Notes: generated from the letters alone by a model not told the origin. A stretch of DNA of 64,000 nt from Segatella copri (GCF_949820605.1 NZ_CATKVU010000006.1:1534501-1598500), one strand, 5' to 3'. Counted from the first letter of the stretch, positions 42,587 to 52,354 are shown. Translations and numbers: made by a program.

Positions 42587-44308
42587 ATGAAGAAGACAAT
42601 CATCTCTCTGATGCTCGCCTTCCTGGGCATCGCCAATCTCTATGCCGTAAAGGCTAAACCGGGCATCGCCAAGATTATGCTGGCTGATGGAACCGTAGCA
42701 TGTGCTACCCTGCATGGCGATGAAACCTTCCACTACTACATGCTGCTGGACGGTACGCCCCTGCGGGAAACCCAAGACGGAAAATACGAAAAGATAACTG
42801 CTGAAGAGCTGAACACCCGAAAGACCCGTGCTTTCTCTTCAGAGAATATCACAAGAGCATCAGAATTAGGAACCGTGAGCCCAAGCTATTTCCCTCCTAA
42901 GGGAAGTCCGAAGGCATTGGTACTCCTGGTGCAGTTTCAGGATGTGAAGTTCAAGAGTAAGGATCCGGTTGCTACATTCAACCATTACCTCAACGGAAAG
43001 AAGGGAGAAGCTATGCCTGAGGCTGATAAAGAAGTGTTTATCACCAACGAGAATTACTGCCAGAACTACGGCAGCGTACAGCAGTATTTCGCAGACATGA
43101 GCGATAACCAGTTTATACCACAGTTTGACGTAGTGGGTCCTGTTACGGTAAGCAAGAATTCTGCTTATTATGGCAAGAACGGACGTGACGACGGAAGTGA
43201 CACCAACTATCCTCAGATGATTAAGGAAGCCTGCCAGCAGGTAGACGGCAAGGTTAACTTTGCCGATTACGACAGCGACAGCGACGGATATGTAGACCTT
43301 GTATATGTGATTTATGCCGGCTATTCTGAAAGCATCCCAGGCAATTCAGGCGATTGTCTCTGGCCGAAATCGGGTACCGTAGGAGGCCTGGGAACCTATG
43401 ACGGTAAAAAGGTACGCCGGTTCGGCATTAACAACGAGCTGAACAATAAGCCTACAGATACCCAAAACGGCAAATACTACATCAATGGTATCGGTCTCTT
43501 CTGTCATGAGTTTTCGCATACTCTCGGTTTGCCAGACATCTATCCGACCAACGGCATCACAGACCATAACCAGAGTCCTGAATATTGGGACGTCATGGAT
43601 ATGGGCAATTATCAGGCTGACGGCTACCAGCCTATCCCTTATTCACCATGGGAGAAAAGCATCGTAGGATGGAAACAGCCTACCCTTCTTTCGGATACCG
43701 AGGCGAAGCAGATAAAGCTGGAACCATACGACAAGGCATCGGATGCATACAAGATTATAGCCAACAGCCAGGGCGAATACCTGCTGCTGCAGAATATCAG
43801 AAACGAGGGATGGTACAAGGAGGCTCTGGGTTACGGATTGCTGGTATGGCGCATCGACTACGATGACAAGACTTCGGTTAATCTGTTTGATAATCCCAAC
43901 AACACGACAGGTAAGCCAAGGGTAATGATTGTTCCTGCAGACGGAATGGTATACAACAGCTATAACAGGGGTGTCAGCAGCGATGATATTATAACGAGTC
44001 TTCAGAACGACCCGTTCCCGACCTACAAGGCGGGCTCTGCTACAGAGTATGAGGTGAACAGTCTGACCAGTATCACCCTGAACAACAGTGTTGATACGAG
44101 TCATCCGCTCTACAACATCACAAAGGATGAAGCAACCGGTCTGGTTACCTTCGATTATCTCAAGAACTTCTCTCCTACCGGAATCTCTTCGGTCATCATC
44201 GGCAAAGACAGACCGACAGTCTATTTTGATCTGGAAGGCAGAAAGGTTTCCGTTCCACAAAAGGGCAAGATTTACATCACCAACAAGGGACAGAAGATAG
44301 TATACTAA
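42587..44308 (+). CDS. M6-family metalloprotease domain protein
   Basis: 573 residues, secreted (signal peptide IISLMLAFLGIANLYA). The zinc site HEFSHTLGLPD (HExxH plus third ligand region) is near residue 308. Before it are KALVLLVQFQDVKF and YDSDSDGYVDLVYVIYAGY (a calcium-binding-like Asp run). The C-terminal ~60 residues (TGISSVIIGKDRPTVYFDLE, then GRKVSVPQKGKIYITNKGQK) look like a sorting/anchor domain of the Bacteroidales secretion type, possibly T9SS-like. Probably a surface or secreted protease. Confidence 0.92.
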   Translation: MKKTIISLMLAFLGIANLYAVKAKPGIAKIMLADGTVACATLHGDETFHYYMLLDGTPLRETQDGKYEKITAEELNTRKTRAFSSENITRASELGTVSPSYFPPKGSPKALVLLVQFQDVKFKSKDPVATFNHYLNGKKGEAMPEADKEVFITNENYCQNYGSVQQYFADMSDNQFIPQFDVVGPVTVSKNSAYYGKNGRDDGSDTNYPQMIKEACQQVDGKVNFADYDSDSDGYVDLVYVIYAGYSESIPGNSGDCLWPKSGTVGGLGTYDGKKVRRFGINNELNNKPTDTQNGKYYINGIGLFCHEFSHTLGLPDIYPTNGITDHNQSPEYWDVMDMGNYQADGYQPIPYSPWEKSIVGWKQPTLLSDTEAKQIKLEPYDKASDAYKIIANSQGEYLLLQNIRNEGWYKEALGYGLLVWRIDYDDKTSVNLFDNPNNTTGKPRVMIVPADGMVYNSYNRGVSSDDIITSLQNDPFPTYKAGSATEYEVNSLTSITLNNSVDTSHPLYNITKDEATGLVTFDYLKNFSPTGISSVIIGKDRPTVYFDLEGRKVSVPQKGKIYITNKGQKIVY

Positions 44309-44352
44309 TATACTGAACTTTCGCATGTGGTTCAAGAACGGGCTGAAGACCC

Positions 44353-44534
44353 AAAAGCTCCTAGCCCAGGGCATCGCCCTGGGTATAATGGCAATCAGCA
44401 AGACGCCCTGTAAGGGCAAAAGCTTTGTACATTGCACAGTATTTTAAAGCTTTTGCCCTTACAGGGCGACAAGTTTGTGTCCGTAATTACCCAGGGCGAT
44501 GCCCTGGGCTAAGAGCTTCTGCCCTTTCAGGGCG
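44353..44534. repeat. palindromic repeat copies B and C, head to head
   Basis: 44353-44425 is the reverse complement of the block seen at 3511-3605; 44446-44534 is a direct copy. Together they form a ~180-bp inverted repeat with inner hairpins CCCAGGGC/GCCCTGGG and GCCCTTACAGGGC. It lies between the convergent M6 protease and YggS genes. Confidence 0.85.
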
Positions 44535-44563
44535 TGTGGAGCTTATTTGCGAAACTTGAGATT

Positions 44564-45238
44564 TTAATATATTCTAGGACCGAAGATGGTGGTACCTACA
44601 CGAACCATCGTGCTGCCGTGCTTGACGGCAATATGATAATCGTGACTCATACCCCAGCTACGCTCGCAGAAAGCATCATCATCGGCAAAATATCTAGCCT
44701 TTATCTCATCAAAGAACCGGGCAGCCTCATCAAACTCCTGAGCAATCTGCTGCTCATCGTCTGTATTAGATGCCATCATCATGATGCCACAAATCTGCAC
44801 ATGCTTCATCTCCCGCCATTCGCCTGCCTCCAGAAGTTCGCGGCAAGCATCAAGAGATAGACCCGATTTGGTATCTTCCTCAGCCAGATGAAGTTCCAGA
44901 AGAACCTTCACTACACGATCGTGCTTGGCAGCCTGCTTCTCAATCTCCTTGAGAAGTTTCAGACTGTCTACCGATTCTATCATCGAGATATAAGGTGCGA
45001 TATACTTCACCTTATTGGTCTGCAGATGACCGATGAAATGCCACTCGATGTCCTCAGGCAGCGAAGGCACCTTCTTGGCGAGTTCCTGTTCGTGACTCTC
45101 GCCGAAGATACGCTGTCCTTCAGCATAAGCCTCCTCGATATACTCGTTGGGATGGAACTTGCTGATGGCAACGAGACGAACACCGGCAGGCAAGCTGTCC
45201 AGCACCTCATGGAGATTTCTTTTTACATCATAGTCCAT
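44564..45238 (-). CDS. YggS-family pyridoxal phosphate-binding protein (PLPBP)
   Basis: 224 residues, a TIM-barrel PLP carrier involved in vitamin B6 and amino-acid homeostasis. The PLP lysine lies in RLVAISKFHPNEYI (~22-35). Also seen: GESHEQELAKKV, IEWHFIGHLQTNKVKYI, and CGIMMMAS with a phosphate-binding SWGMSHDYHIAVKHGSTMVRVG end. It follows the DUF4494 gene on the minus strand across a repeat element. Confidence 0.95.
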   Translation of the reverse strand: MDYDVKRNLHEVLDSLPAGVRLVAISKFHPNEYIEEAYAEGQRIFGESHEQELAKKVPSLPEDIEWHFIGHLQTNKVKYIAPYISMIESVDSLKLLKEIEKQAAKHDRVVKVLLELHLAEEDTKSGLSLDACRELLEAGEWREMKHVQICGIMMMASNTDDEQQIAQEFDEAARFFDEIKARYFADDDAFCERSWGMSHDYHIAVKHGSTMVRVGTTIFGPRIY

Positions 45239-45242
45239 ATTC

Positions 45243-45345
45243 TAAATGTTGAGTGTTGAATGTTGAGTGTTGAGTGTTGAGTGTTGAGTGTTGAATTAAC
45301 CTTTGTGTCCCGTTAGGCAACTCAACATTCAACACTCAACATTAA
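45243..45345. repeat. TTGAATG/CATTCAA repeat element, copy 1
   Basis: Arrays of TTGAGTG/TTGAATG words on one side and CAACATTCAACACT on the other, around a core GTCCCGTTAGGCAACTCAAC. It lies between DUF4494 and yggS. Confidence 0.85.
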
Positions 45346-45346
45346 T

Positions 45347-45844
45347 TTATTTCTCCTCGTATTCAGGCACATCATTCTTCTCCTCTTTCTTCTCGGTAGG
45401 AGCATGATGCTCGAATACATCCATCAGTTTGGTTTCGTTCAAACCAACCACATCATAATCTATCATAGTCTTGCCCATCACCTCATCAATATAACGGAGG
45501 GCACGGGCGAGAGACTTAGCCTGAACAAGATAAGTAACATTGCTGCGCTTCTCCTTCTCACTCTTCTCATCAATCGTGATGAACTGGAGTTTAGCCTTAT
45601 ACCACTTATCATCATCATCCATATCGCTGAAGAAGATTTCGCCGTAGCCAGCCTTACCGATACCGCTCACCTTCAACTCGCCTCTTACATATACCGACAT
45701 TTCATCGATGATGGCGCTCTCAGCCTCGGTAAAGCTCAAAGCATCTACTACGTATGCTTCAGAAACAACCTTTTCAGAACCATCCTCCATTGTCTTCTGA
45801 TATTTCACTTTGGTCTCAAACCATGTACTTGTTCTACTTCTCAT
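45347..45844 (-). CDS. DUF4494 family protein
   Basis: 165 residues, cytoplasmic. It opens MRSRTSTWFETKVKYQKTME, then VVDALSFTEAESAIIDEM, ITIDEKSEKEKRSNVTYLVQ and ends with a charged tail (HHAPTEKKEEKNDVPEYEEK). This matches the Bacteroidetes DUF4494 family, function unknown. Promoter TAACTTTGC upstream; first gene of the unit with yggS. Confidence 0.9.
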   Translation of the reverse strand: MRSRTSTWFETKVKYQKTMEDGSEKVVSEAYVVDALSFTEAESAIIDEMSVYVRGELKVSGIGKAGYGEIFFSDMDDDDKWYKAKLQFITIDEKSEKEKRSNVTYLVQAKSLARALRYIDEVMGKTMIDYDVVGLNETKLMDVFEHHAPTEKKEEKNDVPEYEEK

Positions 45845-46106
45845 AATTTTCTTCTTACTTATTTTAATTAATTAGTATAATCTTATAACATTTCTTGAAT
45901 TTAAGTGCAAAGTTATAAAAAAGAAAGCAAAGAGCGACATATTTAAAGAGTTTTTAATCAAAAAATAAAATTTAACCGAAAGTTATTCTCAATTCTCATC
46001 TAATTTTCTTATCTTTGCAGCCGATTAGCATAAATTGAAAAGACCAGAAGGTCATAGAATTCAATTTTCGACACGGATAATTAATAGAAAGAAACAATAT
46101 TTTAAG

Positions 46107-47318
46107 ATGCCAGAAATATCTGTACGCGGTCTTGAAATGCCAGAGTCACCTATCAGAAAGTTGGCTCCTCTGGCTGCCGCAGCAAAAAAACGTGGAGTAA
46201 AGGTATATCACCTCAACATCGGTCAGCCTGACCTTCCAACTCCTCAATGTGGCCTAGATGCCCTGAAGCATATAGACCGCACGGTCTTGGAGTATTCTCC
46301 AAGTCAGGGCTATCTCAGCTATCGCGAGAAGCTTGTAGATTACTATAAGAAATTCAACATCAACGTAACTGCCGATGATATCATCATTACATCGGGAGGT
46401 TCTGAGGCTGTACTCTTCTCTTTCATGAGCTGCCTCAACCCTGGCGACGAGATTATCGTACCAGAACCTGCTTACGCTAACTATATGGCGTTTGCCATCT
46501 CGGCGGGTGCCAAGATCCGTACCATCGCCACAACGATAGAAGAAGGTTTCTCCCTGCCTAAGGTGGAGAAGTTTGAGGAGCTGATCAATGAGCGCACACG
46601 TGCCATCCTGATCTGCAACCCTAACAACCCTACGGGCTATCTCTATACCCGCAGAGAGATGAATCAGATTCGTGACCTGGTGAAGAAGTACGACCTCTAT
46701 CTCTTCTCTGATGAGGTTTACCGTGAGTATATCTATACAGGCAGTCCTTATATCAGTGCGATGCACCTGGAAGGCATCGAGCAGAACACGGTTCTCATCG
46801 ATTCTGTTTCGAAGCGTTACAGTGAGTGCGGTATCCGTGTAGGTGCCCTCATCACCAAGAATGCAGAAATCCGCAAGGCGGTGATGAAGTTCTGCCAGGC
46901 CCGTCTCTCTCCTCCACTAATCGGTCAGATTGTAGCCGAAGCTTCTCTGGATGCTCCAGAAGAGTACTACCGCGATGTATACGATGAGTATGTAGAGCGC
47001 CGTAAGTGTCTGATAGACGGCTTAAACCGTATTCCGGGCGTATACTCTCCTATTCCTATGGGAGCCTTCTATACCGTAGCCAAACTGCCTATCGATGATT
47101 CTGAAAAGTTCTGCCGCTGGTGTCTGGAGGAATTCAACTACGAGGGCGAAACCATCATGATGGCTCCAGCCTCCGGTTTCTATACGACTCCTGGAGCCGG
47201 TCACAATCAGGTTCGTGTAGCTTACGTCTTGAAGAAACACGATCTGGAGCGTGCTCTGGTGGTTCTGGGTAAGGCACTTGAGGCTTATCCGGGAAGAGTG
47301 GAAGACGAAGGACTGTAA
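46107..47318 (+). CDS. PLP-dependent class I/II aminotransferase (aspartate-type)
   Basis: 403 residues from ATG 46107; promoter TATCTTTGC (about 46013-46021) lies just upstream and excludes part of the longer frame. Fold type I aminotransferase: LNIGQPDLPTPQ (~33), ITSGGSEAVLFSF, NPNNPTGYLYTRREM, FSDEVYREYIY and the PLP lysine in DSVSKRYSECGIRVG (~241). C-terminal arginine region NQVRVAYVL. Substrate likely aspartate or aromatic amino acids; not resolvable by sight. Followed by a repeat element and the Lol-type permease. Confidence 0.93.
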   Translation: MPEISVRGLEMPESPIRKLAPLAAAAKKRGVKVYHLNIGQPDLPTPQCGLDALKHIDRTVLEYSPSQGYLSYREKLVDYYKKFNINVTADDIIITSGGSEAVLFSFMSCLNPGDEIIVPEPAYANYMAFAISAGAKIRTIATTIEEGFSLPKVEKFEELINERTRAILICNPNNPTGYLYTRREMNQIRDLVKKYDLYLFSDEVYREYIYTGSPYISAMHLEGIEQNTVLIDSVSKRYSECGIRVGALITKNAEIRKAVMKFCQARLSPPLIGQIVAEASLDAPEEYYRDVYDEYVERRKCLIDGLNRIPGVYSPIPMGAFYTVAKLPIDDSEKFCRWCLEEFNYEGETIMMAPASGFYTTPGAGHNQVRVAYVLKKHDLERALVVLGKALEAYPGRVEDEGL

Positions 47319-47321
47319 CAA

Positions 47322-47446
47322 TGTTGAATGTTGAGTGTTGAATGTTGAGTTGCCTAACGGACATAAAGATTAAATTAACTATCAACATTCAACACTCAAC
47401 ATTCAACTATCAACATTCAACACTCAACATTCAACATTACAAAAGA
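47322..47446. repeat. TTGAATG/CATTCAA repeat element, copy 2
   Basis: GTTGAATGTTGAGTG..., core GAGTTGCCTAACGGACA, then long CAACATTCAACACTCAAC runs. It fills the whole gap between the aminotransferase and the permease. Confidence 0.9.
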
Positions 47447-48693
47447 TGAATTTTCCTCTATTTATAGCAAAGAGATTATATAGCGATCAGGGCGATAAAC
47501 GTAAAGTTTCTCGCCCTGCTATTCATATAGCCACTGCAGGTGTTGCTATCGGACTCGCCATTATGATTATGTCGGTATGCGTAGTGCTCGGATTCAAGCA
47601 TACCATACGCGACAAGGTAATAGGATTCGGAAGCCATATACAGGTGGCCGACTTCATGACGCTGCAGCAGCAAAACCAGTATCCGGTGGTTATGAACGAC
47701 TCGATGGTCAACGTACTGAAAAAGATACCTGGCGTAAAACATGTGCAGAAATTTGCCATGAAAGAGGGAATCCTGAAGACGGACAGCGATTTCCTGGGCG
47801 TCATATTCAAAGGTGTAGGACCTGATTTCGATTCTACCTTTATCCATCAGAACATGATTGAAGGCAGCATCCCTAAGTTTGATGACAAAGCGAGTCATAA
47901 CCAGATTCTCATCTCACAGCTGATGGCTGATAAGCTGAAGCTGAAGACGGGAGAACGCATCTTTGCCTACTTCTTTGATGACAACGGAGTGCGTATGCGC
48001 CGCTTCACCATCAAGGGTATCTATCAGACCAACCTGAAGAAGTATGATGAGGTGATGGTATACACCGACCTCTATACTGCCGTGAAGCTGAACGGATGGG
48101 AAGAAGACCAGGCGAGCGGTGCAGAACTGACCGTTAACGACTTCAACAAGCTCAACGAGACAGAAGACTATATCATAAATAAGGTGAACCGCACGGTAGA
48201 CCACTATGGCGAAACCTACAGCAGTGCTACCATCAAGGACCTGAATCCAAACATCTTCCAATGGCTGAGCCTGATGGATCTGAATGTCTGGATTATTCTC
48301 GGTCTGATGCTGATAGTAGCCGGCGTCACCATGATCAGCGGTCTGCTCATCATCATTCTGGAACGCACCTCCATGATAGGCGTAATGAAGGCATTGGGTG
48401 CCCGCAACAAGACCATCCGCCACACCTTCCTGTGGTTTGCCGTCTTCATCATCGGCAAGGGTATGCTTCTGGGCAACGCCATCGCCCTCGGCATTCTTAC
48501 CCTCCAGTACTTTACAGGCATCCTCAAACTCGATGCACAGACCTATTATGTAAGTACCGTTCCGGTAGAATTCAACTGGCTTGCCATCATAGCCCTGAAC
48601 ATTGCTACGCTGCTGATAAGTATCTTCATGCTCGTAGCACCAAGCTACCTGATTTCTCATATCCATCCAGCCAAATCAATGAGATATGAGTAA
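47446..48693 (+). CDS. ABC transporter permease, LolC/LolE-like
   Basis: 415 residues: first membrane helix about 26-48 (IATAGVAIGLAIMIMSVCVV), a periplasmic MacB_PCD-like domain to about residue 265, then a C-terminal FtsX block of three helices (VWIILGLMLIVAGVTMISGL, TFLWFAVFIIGKGMLLGNAI, LAIIALNIATLLISIFMLVA). Family members release lipoproteins from the inner membrane with a LolD ATPase, which is not in this window. The start ATG directly follows the repeat element. Confidence 0.92.
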   Translation: MNFPLFIAKRLYSDQGDKRKVSRPAIHIATAGVAIGLAIMIMSVCVVLGFKHTIRDKVIGFGSHIQVADFMTLQQQNQYPVVMNDSMVNVLKKIPGVKHVQKFAMKEGILKTDSDFLGVIFKGVGPDFDSTFIHQNMIEGSIPKFDDKASHNQILISQLMADKLKLKTGERIFAYFFDDNGVRMRRFTIKGIYQTNLKKYDEVMVYTDLYTAVKLNGWEEDQASGAELTVNDFNKLNETEDYIINKVNRTVDHYGETYSSATIKDLNPNIFQWLSLMDLNVWIILGLMLIVAGVTMISGLLIIILERTSMIGVMKALGARNKTIRHTFLWFAVFIIGKGMLLGNAIALGILTLQYFTGILKLDAQTYYVSTVPVEFNWLAIIALNIATLLISIFMLVAPSYLISHIHPAKSMRYE

Positions 48694-48761
48694 AATACAG
48701 TCTATAACACCACAATATGTAGACTAAAAAGGAAAAAAAATAATTATTTTATATAGTTTTT

Positions 48762-48813
48762 GAAAATAGTGCACATTTTATTTTGCAGTGTGCACTATTT
48801 TCATTATCTTTGC
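48762..48813 (+). promoter_or_regulatory. palindromic operator overlapping the first acyl-CoA synthetase promoter
   Basis: GAAAATAGTGCACA (48762-48775) and TGTGCACTATTTTC (48789-48802) are perfect inverted 14-mers. The -33 box TTTG (48782-48785) is in the loop and the -7 box TATCTTTGC (48805-48813) follows with 19-base spacing. The two GTGCAC cores are 21 bp apart. A regulator bound here would cover the promoter. Confidence 0.75.
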
Positions 48814-48835
48814 ACAAAATTTTGTAAATTGTGCA

Positions 48836-50503
48836 ATGAATTCAATACCAAGTTTTAACTCGTATATTGAGAACAGCATTATCAAGAATTGGAATCTGGA
48901 TGCGCTCACCGATTACAAGGGCGCAACCCTCCAATATCACGATATTGCCAGAAAGATTGAGAAGCTACACATCCTGTTCGAAAACAGCGATGTAAAGAAG
49001 GGCGACAAGATTGCCGTCTGCGGAAGAAATAGTAGCCAGTGGGCAGTAGCCTTCCTGGCCATTATTACATACGGAGCCATTGTCGTACCTATACAGAACG
49101 AATTTAAGCCTGAGCAGATTCACAACATCGTGAACCACAGCGAAAGCAAACTTCTGTTCGTTGGTGACGTGGTAGCTACAGAGATAACACCAGAGGAGAT
49201 GCCTTCGCTGGAAGGAATCATCTATCTTCCGGACAATTCGCTTGTCATCTCGCGCTCTGAGAAACTGACTTATGCGCGCGAGAACCTCAATGCAATGTTC
49301 GGACACAGATATCCTAAGTATTTCAGACCAGAACACGTGAAGTATCACGTAGACGATCCTGAAGAACTGGCAATGATCAACTATACCAGTGGAACTACCG
49401 GTTTCTCAAAAGGTGTGATGCTCCCATACAGAGCACTTTGGGGTAATCTCGACTACCTCATCGATTCAGTGAAACCTAAGATAGGTAAGAACTGCAACAT
49501 CCTTTCTACCCTTCCGATGGCTCACATGTATGGACTCATGACAGAATTTCTCTTCAATATAGTATTGGGTAACCATATCTTCTTCCTTACCCGTCTGCCG
49601 AGCCCAACGCTCATCTCAGAGGCGTTGTCAGAAACCAAGCCAGACATCCTCTATGCGGTGCCGCTTGTAGTAGACAAGATTGTAAGAAAGGAAGTATTCC
49701 CACATATCCAAACCAACCGTGCACGACTGCTGATGAACATGCCTGTCATCAATAAGCGCATCAAGGAGAAGGTTCGCGAGTTTGTATTGAGAAAGTTTGG
49801 CGAACGTCCTTACGAGGTTGTTGTGGGTGGTGCTCCGCTCAACAAGGAGATAGAGAACTTCTTCATCAGCATAGGTTTCCCTATCGCAATGGGATATGGT
49901 ACCACTGAGACTGCTCCACTTATCACCTTTGCCCATCAGGACAACTACGTGGCAGGAAGCTGTGGTGTTGCCGTGAAGCACATGGAGGTCAAGGTTTTGA
50001 GCGATGACCCGGAGAACGTAGCCGGTGAACTGGTTTGCCGCGGCATCAATGTGATGAAGGGCTATTACAAGAACCAGGAGGCAACAGATGCCGTAATAGA
50101 TAAAGACGGATGGTTCCATACAGGCGACCTGGCAACGATGGACGCCGACGGACATTTCTTCGTAAGAGGCAGAAGCAAGAACATGCTGCTGGGACCTAAC
50201 GGACAGAACATCTATCCGGAAGAGATTGAGGACAAGCTCAACTCCATGGCTATGGTCAACGAGAGCATCGTAATACAGAGCGATGACAAGCTGGTAGCTC
50301 TGGTTCATCCGGATATGGAAGAAGTTAACAACCTCGGCTTTACAGACGAAGACCTGGAGAACATCATGGAGCAGAACCGCAAGGAACTGAACATGCAGAT
50401 ACCTAGCTTCGCAAAGGTGTCACGCATCAAACTTCATAATCAGGAATTTGAAAAGACAGCCAAGAAGTCTATCAAGCGTTACCTCTATCAGAACGCAATC
50501 TAG
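48836..50503 (+). CDS. AMP-binding long-chain fatty acid-CoA ligase-like protein (copy 1)
   Basis: 555 residues from ATG 48836; the frame to 48788 overlaps the promoter. Adenylate-forming enzyme: P-loop INYTSGTTGFSKGVMLPYRA (~180), YGTTETAP (A5), GWFHTGDLATMDADGHFF (A7), RSKNMLLGPNGQNIYPEEIE (A8), and catalytic lysine region KTAKKSIKRYLY (A10). Activates a fatty acid with ATP and transfers it to CoA or a carrier. Adjacent paralogue at 50613 is clearly a tandem duplicate (same DALTDYKGATLQYHD start). Confidence 0.93.
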   Translation: MNSIPSFNSYIENSIIKNWNLDALTDYKGATLQYHDIARKIEKLHILFENSDVKKGDKIAVCGRNSSQWAVAFLAIITYGAIVVPIQNEFKPEQIHNIVNHSESKLLFVGDVVATEITPEEMPSLEGIIYLPDNSLVISRSEKLTYARENLNAMFGHRYPKYFRPEHVKYHVDDPEELAMINYTSGTTGFSKGVMLPYRALWGNLDYLIDSVKPKIGKNCNILSTLPMAHMYGLMTEFLFNIVLGNHIFFLTRLPSPTLISEALSETKPDILYAVPLVVDKIVRKEVFPHIQTNRARLLMNMPVINKRIKEKVREFVLRKFGERPYEVVVGGAPLNKEIENFFISIGFPIAMGYGTTETAPLITFAHQDNYVAGSCGVAVKHMEVKVLSDDPENVAGELVCRGINVMKGYYKNQEATDAVIDKDGWFHTGDLATMDADGHFFVRGRSKNMLLGPNGQNIYPEEIEDKLNSMAMVNESIVIQSDDKLVALVHPDMEEVNNLGFTDEDLENIMEQNRKELNMQIPSFAKVSRIKLHNQEFEKTAKKSIKRYLYQNAI

Positions 50504-50612
50504 AGGACAGGCCCTATCTGCTGACAGACCATCAGCAGATAAGGTCTATCATCAGCAAACGGACTTCTGTACGAGAAAAATATAAAAAAGCAAATCGTTA
50601 AATAACAAGAAT

Positions 50613-52277
50613 ATGGAGATTCCAAGCTTTAACGCACTCATCCAAAAGAGCATCATAGACCATTGGGATATGGATGCTCTGACAGACTACAAGGGAGCAA
50701 CCTTGCAGTACCATGATGTAGCACGCAAAATTGAGAAGCTACACATCATGTTTGAGAACTCTGGTGTAGTAAAGGGCGACAAGATAGCACTTTGCGGTAG
50801 AAATAGCGCAAACTGGGCTGTAGCATTCCTTGCTACCCTTACCTATGGTGCCATTGCCGTACCTATCCTGCATGAATTCATGCCAGACCAGATTCACAAC
50901 ATCGTAAACCACAGCGATGCCAAACTGCTCTTTGTGGGTGATGTTGTAGCTACACAGATTGATGCAACGAAGATGCCAGCTCTTGAAGGCATCATCTATA
51001 TACCGGATTATTCACTTGTCGTTTCACGTACCGACAAGTTGACTTATGCGCGCGAACACCTCAACGAGATGTTCGGTATCAAATATCCCAAGTACTTCCG
51101 CAAAAACCATGTCAACTACTATATGGAACAGAATCCGGATGAGTTGGCAATGATCAACTATACCAGCGGAACTACCGGTTTCTCCAAGGGAGTAATGGTT
51201 CCATACCGTGCACTATGGGGCAATGCAGATTTCGCAGAGAACGTACTGGGTAAGAAGATCAAGCAGGGAGATTCTGTCATCAGTATCCTACCGATGGCCC
51301 ACATGTACGGCATGGCGTTTGAATTTATCTTCGAATTTATCAAGGGCTGCCACGTCTTCTATCTCACCCGCATCCCTAGTCCAGCCATCATCGCCGAGGC
51401 ATTCGGCCGCATCAAGCCAGCCGTCATCATAGCTGTACCTCTGGTTATCGAGAAGATTATCCGCAAGAAGGTATTCCCTAAAATCCAGAACAACCGCATG
51501 CGTATGCTGCTCCACATGCCTGTGATCAGCAAGAAGGTGAAGGAGAAGATATGCGACCAGGTATCCAATGCCTTCGGTGGCAACTTCTACGAGGTGATTA
51601 TCGGTGGTGCAGCCTTTAACCAGGAAGTGGAAAGTTTCCTCCATAGCGTAGGTTTCAAATATACCGTGGGATATGGCGCAACAGAATGTGCCCCTATCAT
51701 CTGCTACGAGGATTACAAAAACTTCGTACCGGGCTCTTGCGGTAAGGCTGCCCTCCACATGATGGTCCGCATCGACAGTCCTGATCCTGAGAATGTACCA
51801 GGCGAAATCCTTGCCAAGGGTCCTAACGTAATGTTGGGTTACTATAAGAATGAGGAAGCTACCAAGCAGACCATCGACGAGAACGGATGGTATCATACAG
51901 GCGACCTCGGAACCATGGATGGTGACGGCAACGTCTTCATCAAGGGTCGTAGCAAGAACATGCTGCTCGGCGCAAACGGTCAGAATATCTACCCTGAGGA
52001 GATTGAGGATAAGCTCAACTCTTTGGCTCTGGTAGCGGAAAGCGTGGTTGTACAGAAGGGCAACAAGCTCATTGCTCTGGTTCACCCAGACTATGATGAA
52101 GCTCAGACCCTGAACCTCGGTACCAACGAACTGGCAGATGTCATGGAGCAGAACCGCCAGGAACTCAACACCATGATTCCTGCTTACAGCAAAGTATCAG
52201 AAATACGTATACATGAAGATGAGTTTGAAAAGACTCCTAAGAAGAGCATCAAGCGATTCCTCTATACGGCAGAGTAA
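50613..52277 (+). CDS. AMP-binding long-chain fatty acid-CoA ligase-like protein (copy 2)
   Basis: 554 residues, tandem paralogue of the preceding gene. Same motifs: INYTSGTTGFSKGVMVPYRA, YGATECAPII, GWYHTGDLGTMDGDGNVF, RSKNMLLGANGQNIYPEEIE, KTPKKSIKRFLY. Differences cluster in the middle (substrate side), so the two may prefer different acids. The 109-base gap has no strong promoter; probably co-transcribed with copy 1. Confidence 0.93.
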   Translation: MEIPSFNALIQKSIIDHWDMDALTDYKGATLQYHDVARKIEKLHIMFENSGVVKGDKIALCGRNSANWAVAFLATLTYGAIAVPILHEFMPDQIHNIVNHSDAKLLFVGDVVATQIDATKMPALEGIIYIPDYSLVVSRTDKLTYAREHLNEMFGIKYPKYFRKNHVNYYMEQNPDELAMINYTSGTTGFSKGVMVPYRALWGNADFAENVLGKKIKQGDSVISILPMAHMYGMAFEFIFEFIKGCHVFYLTRIPSPAIIAEAFGRIKPAVIIAVPLVIEKIIRKKVFPKIQNNRMRMLLHMPVISKKVKEKICDQVSNAFGGNFYEVIIGGAAFNQEVESFLHSVGFKYTVGYGATECAPIICYEDYKNFVPGSCGKAALHMMVRIDSPDPENVPGEILAKGPNVMLGYYKNEEATKQTIDENGWYHTGDLGTMDGDGNVFIKGRSKNMLLGANGQNIYPEEIEDKLNSLALVAESVVVQKGNKLIALVHPDYDEAQTLNLGTNELADVMEQNRQELNTMIPAYSKVSEIRIHEDEFEKTPKKSIKRFLYTAE

Positions 52278-52302
52278 AGAAAGAACCTGTATTATGAAAT
52301 AA

Positions 52303-52343
52303 AAAATGGTGTGACTTCGGTTTTGAAGTCACACCATTTTTTA
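52303..52343. terminator. bidirectional terminator
   Basis: AAAAAATGGTGTGACTTC / GAAGTCACACCATTTTTT around GGTTTT; ends the synthetase pair and the Crp/Fnr gene from opposite sides. Confidence 0.9.
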
Positions 52344-52354
52344 TAAGTTATAAA

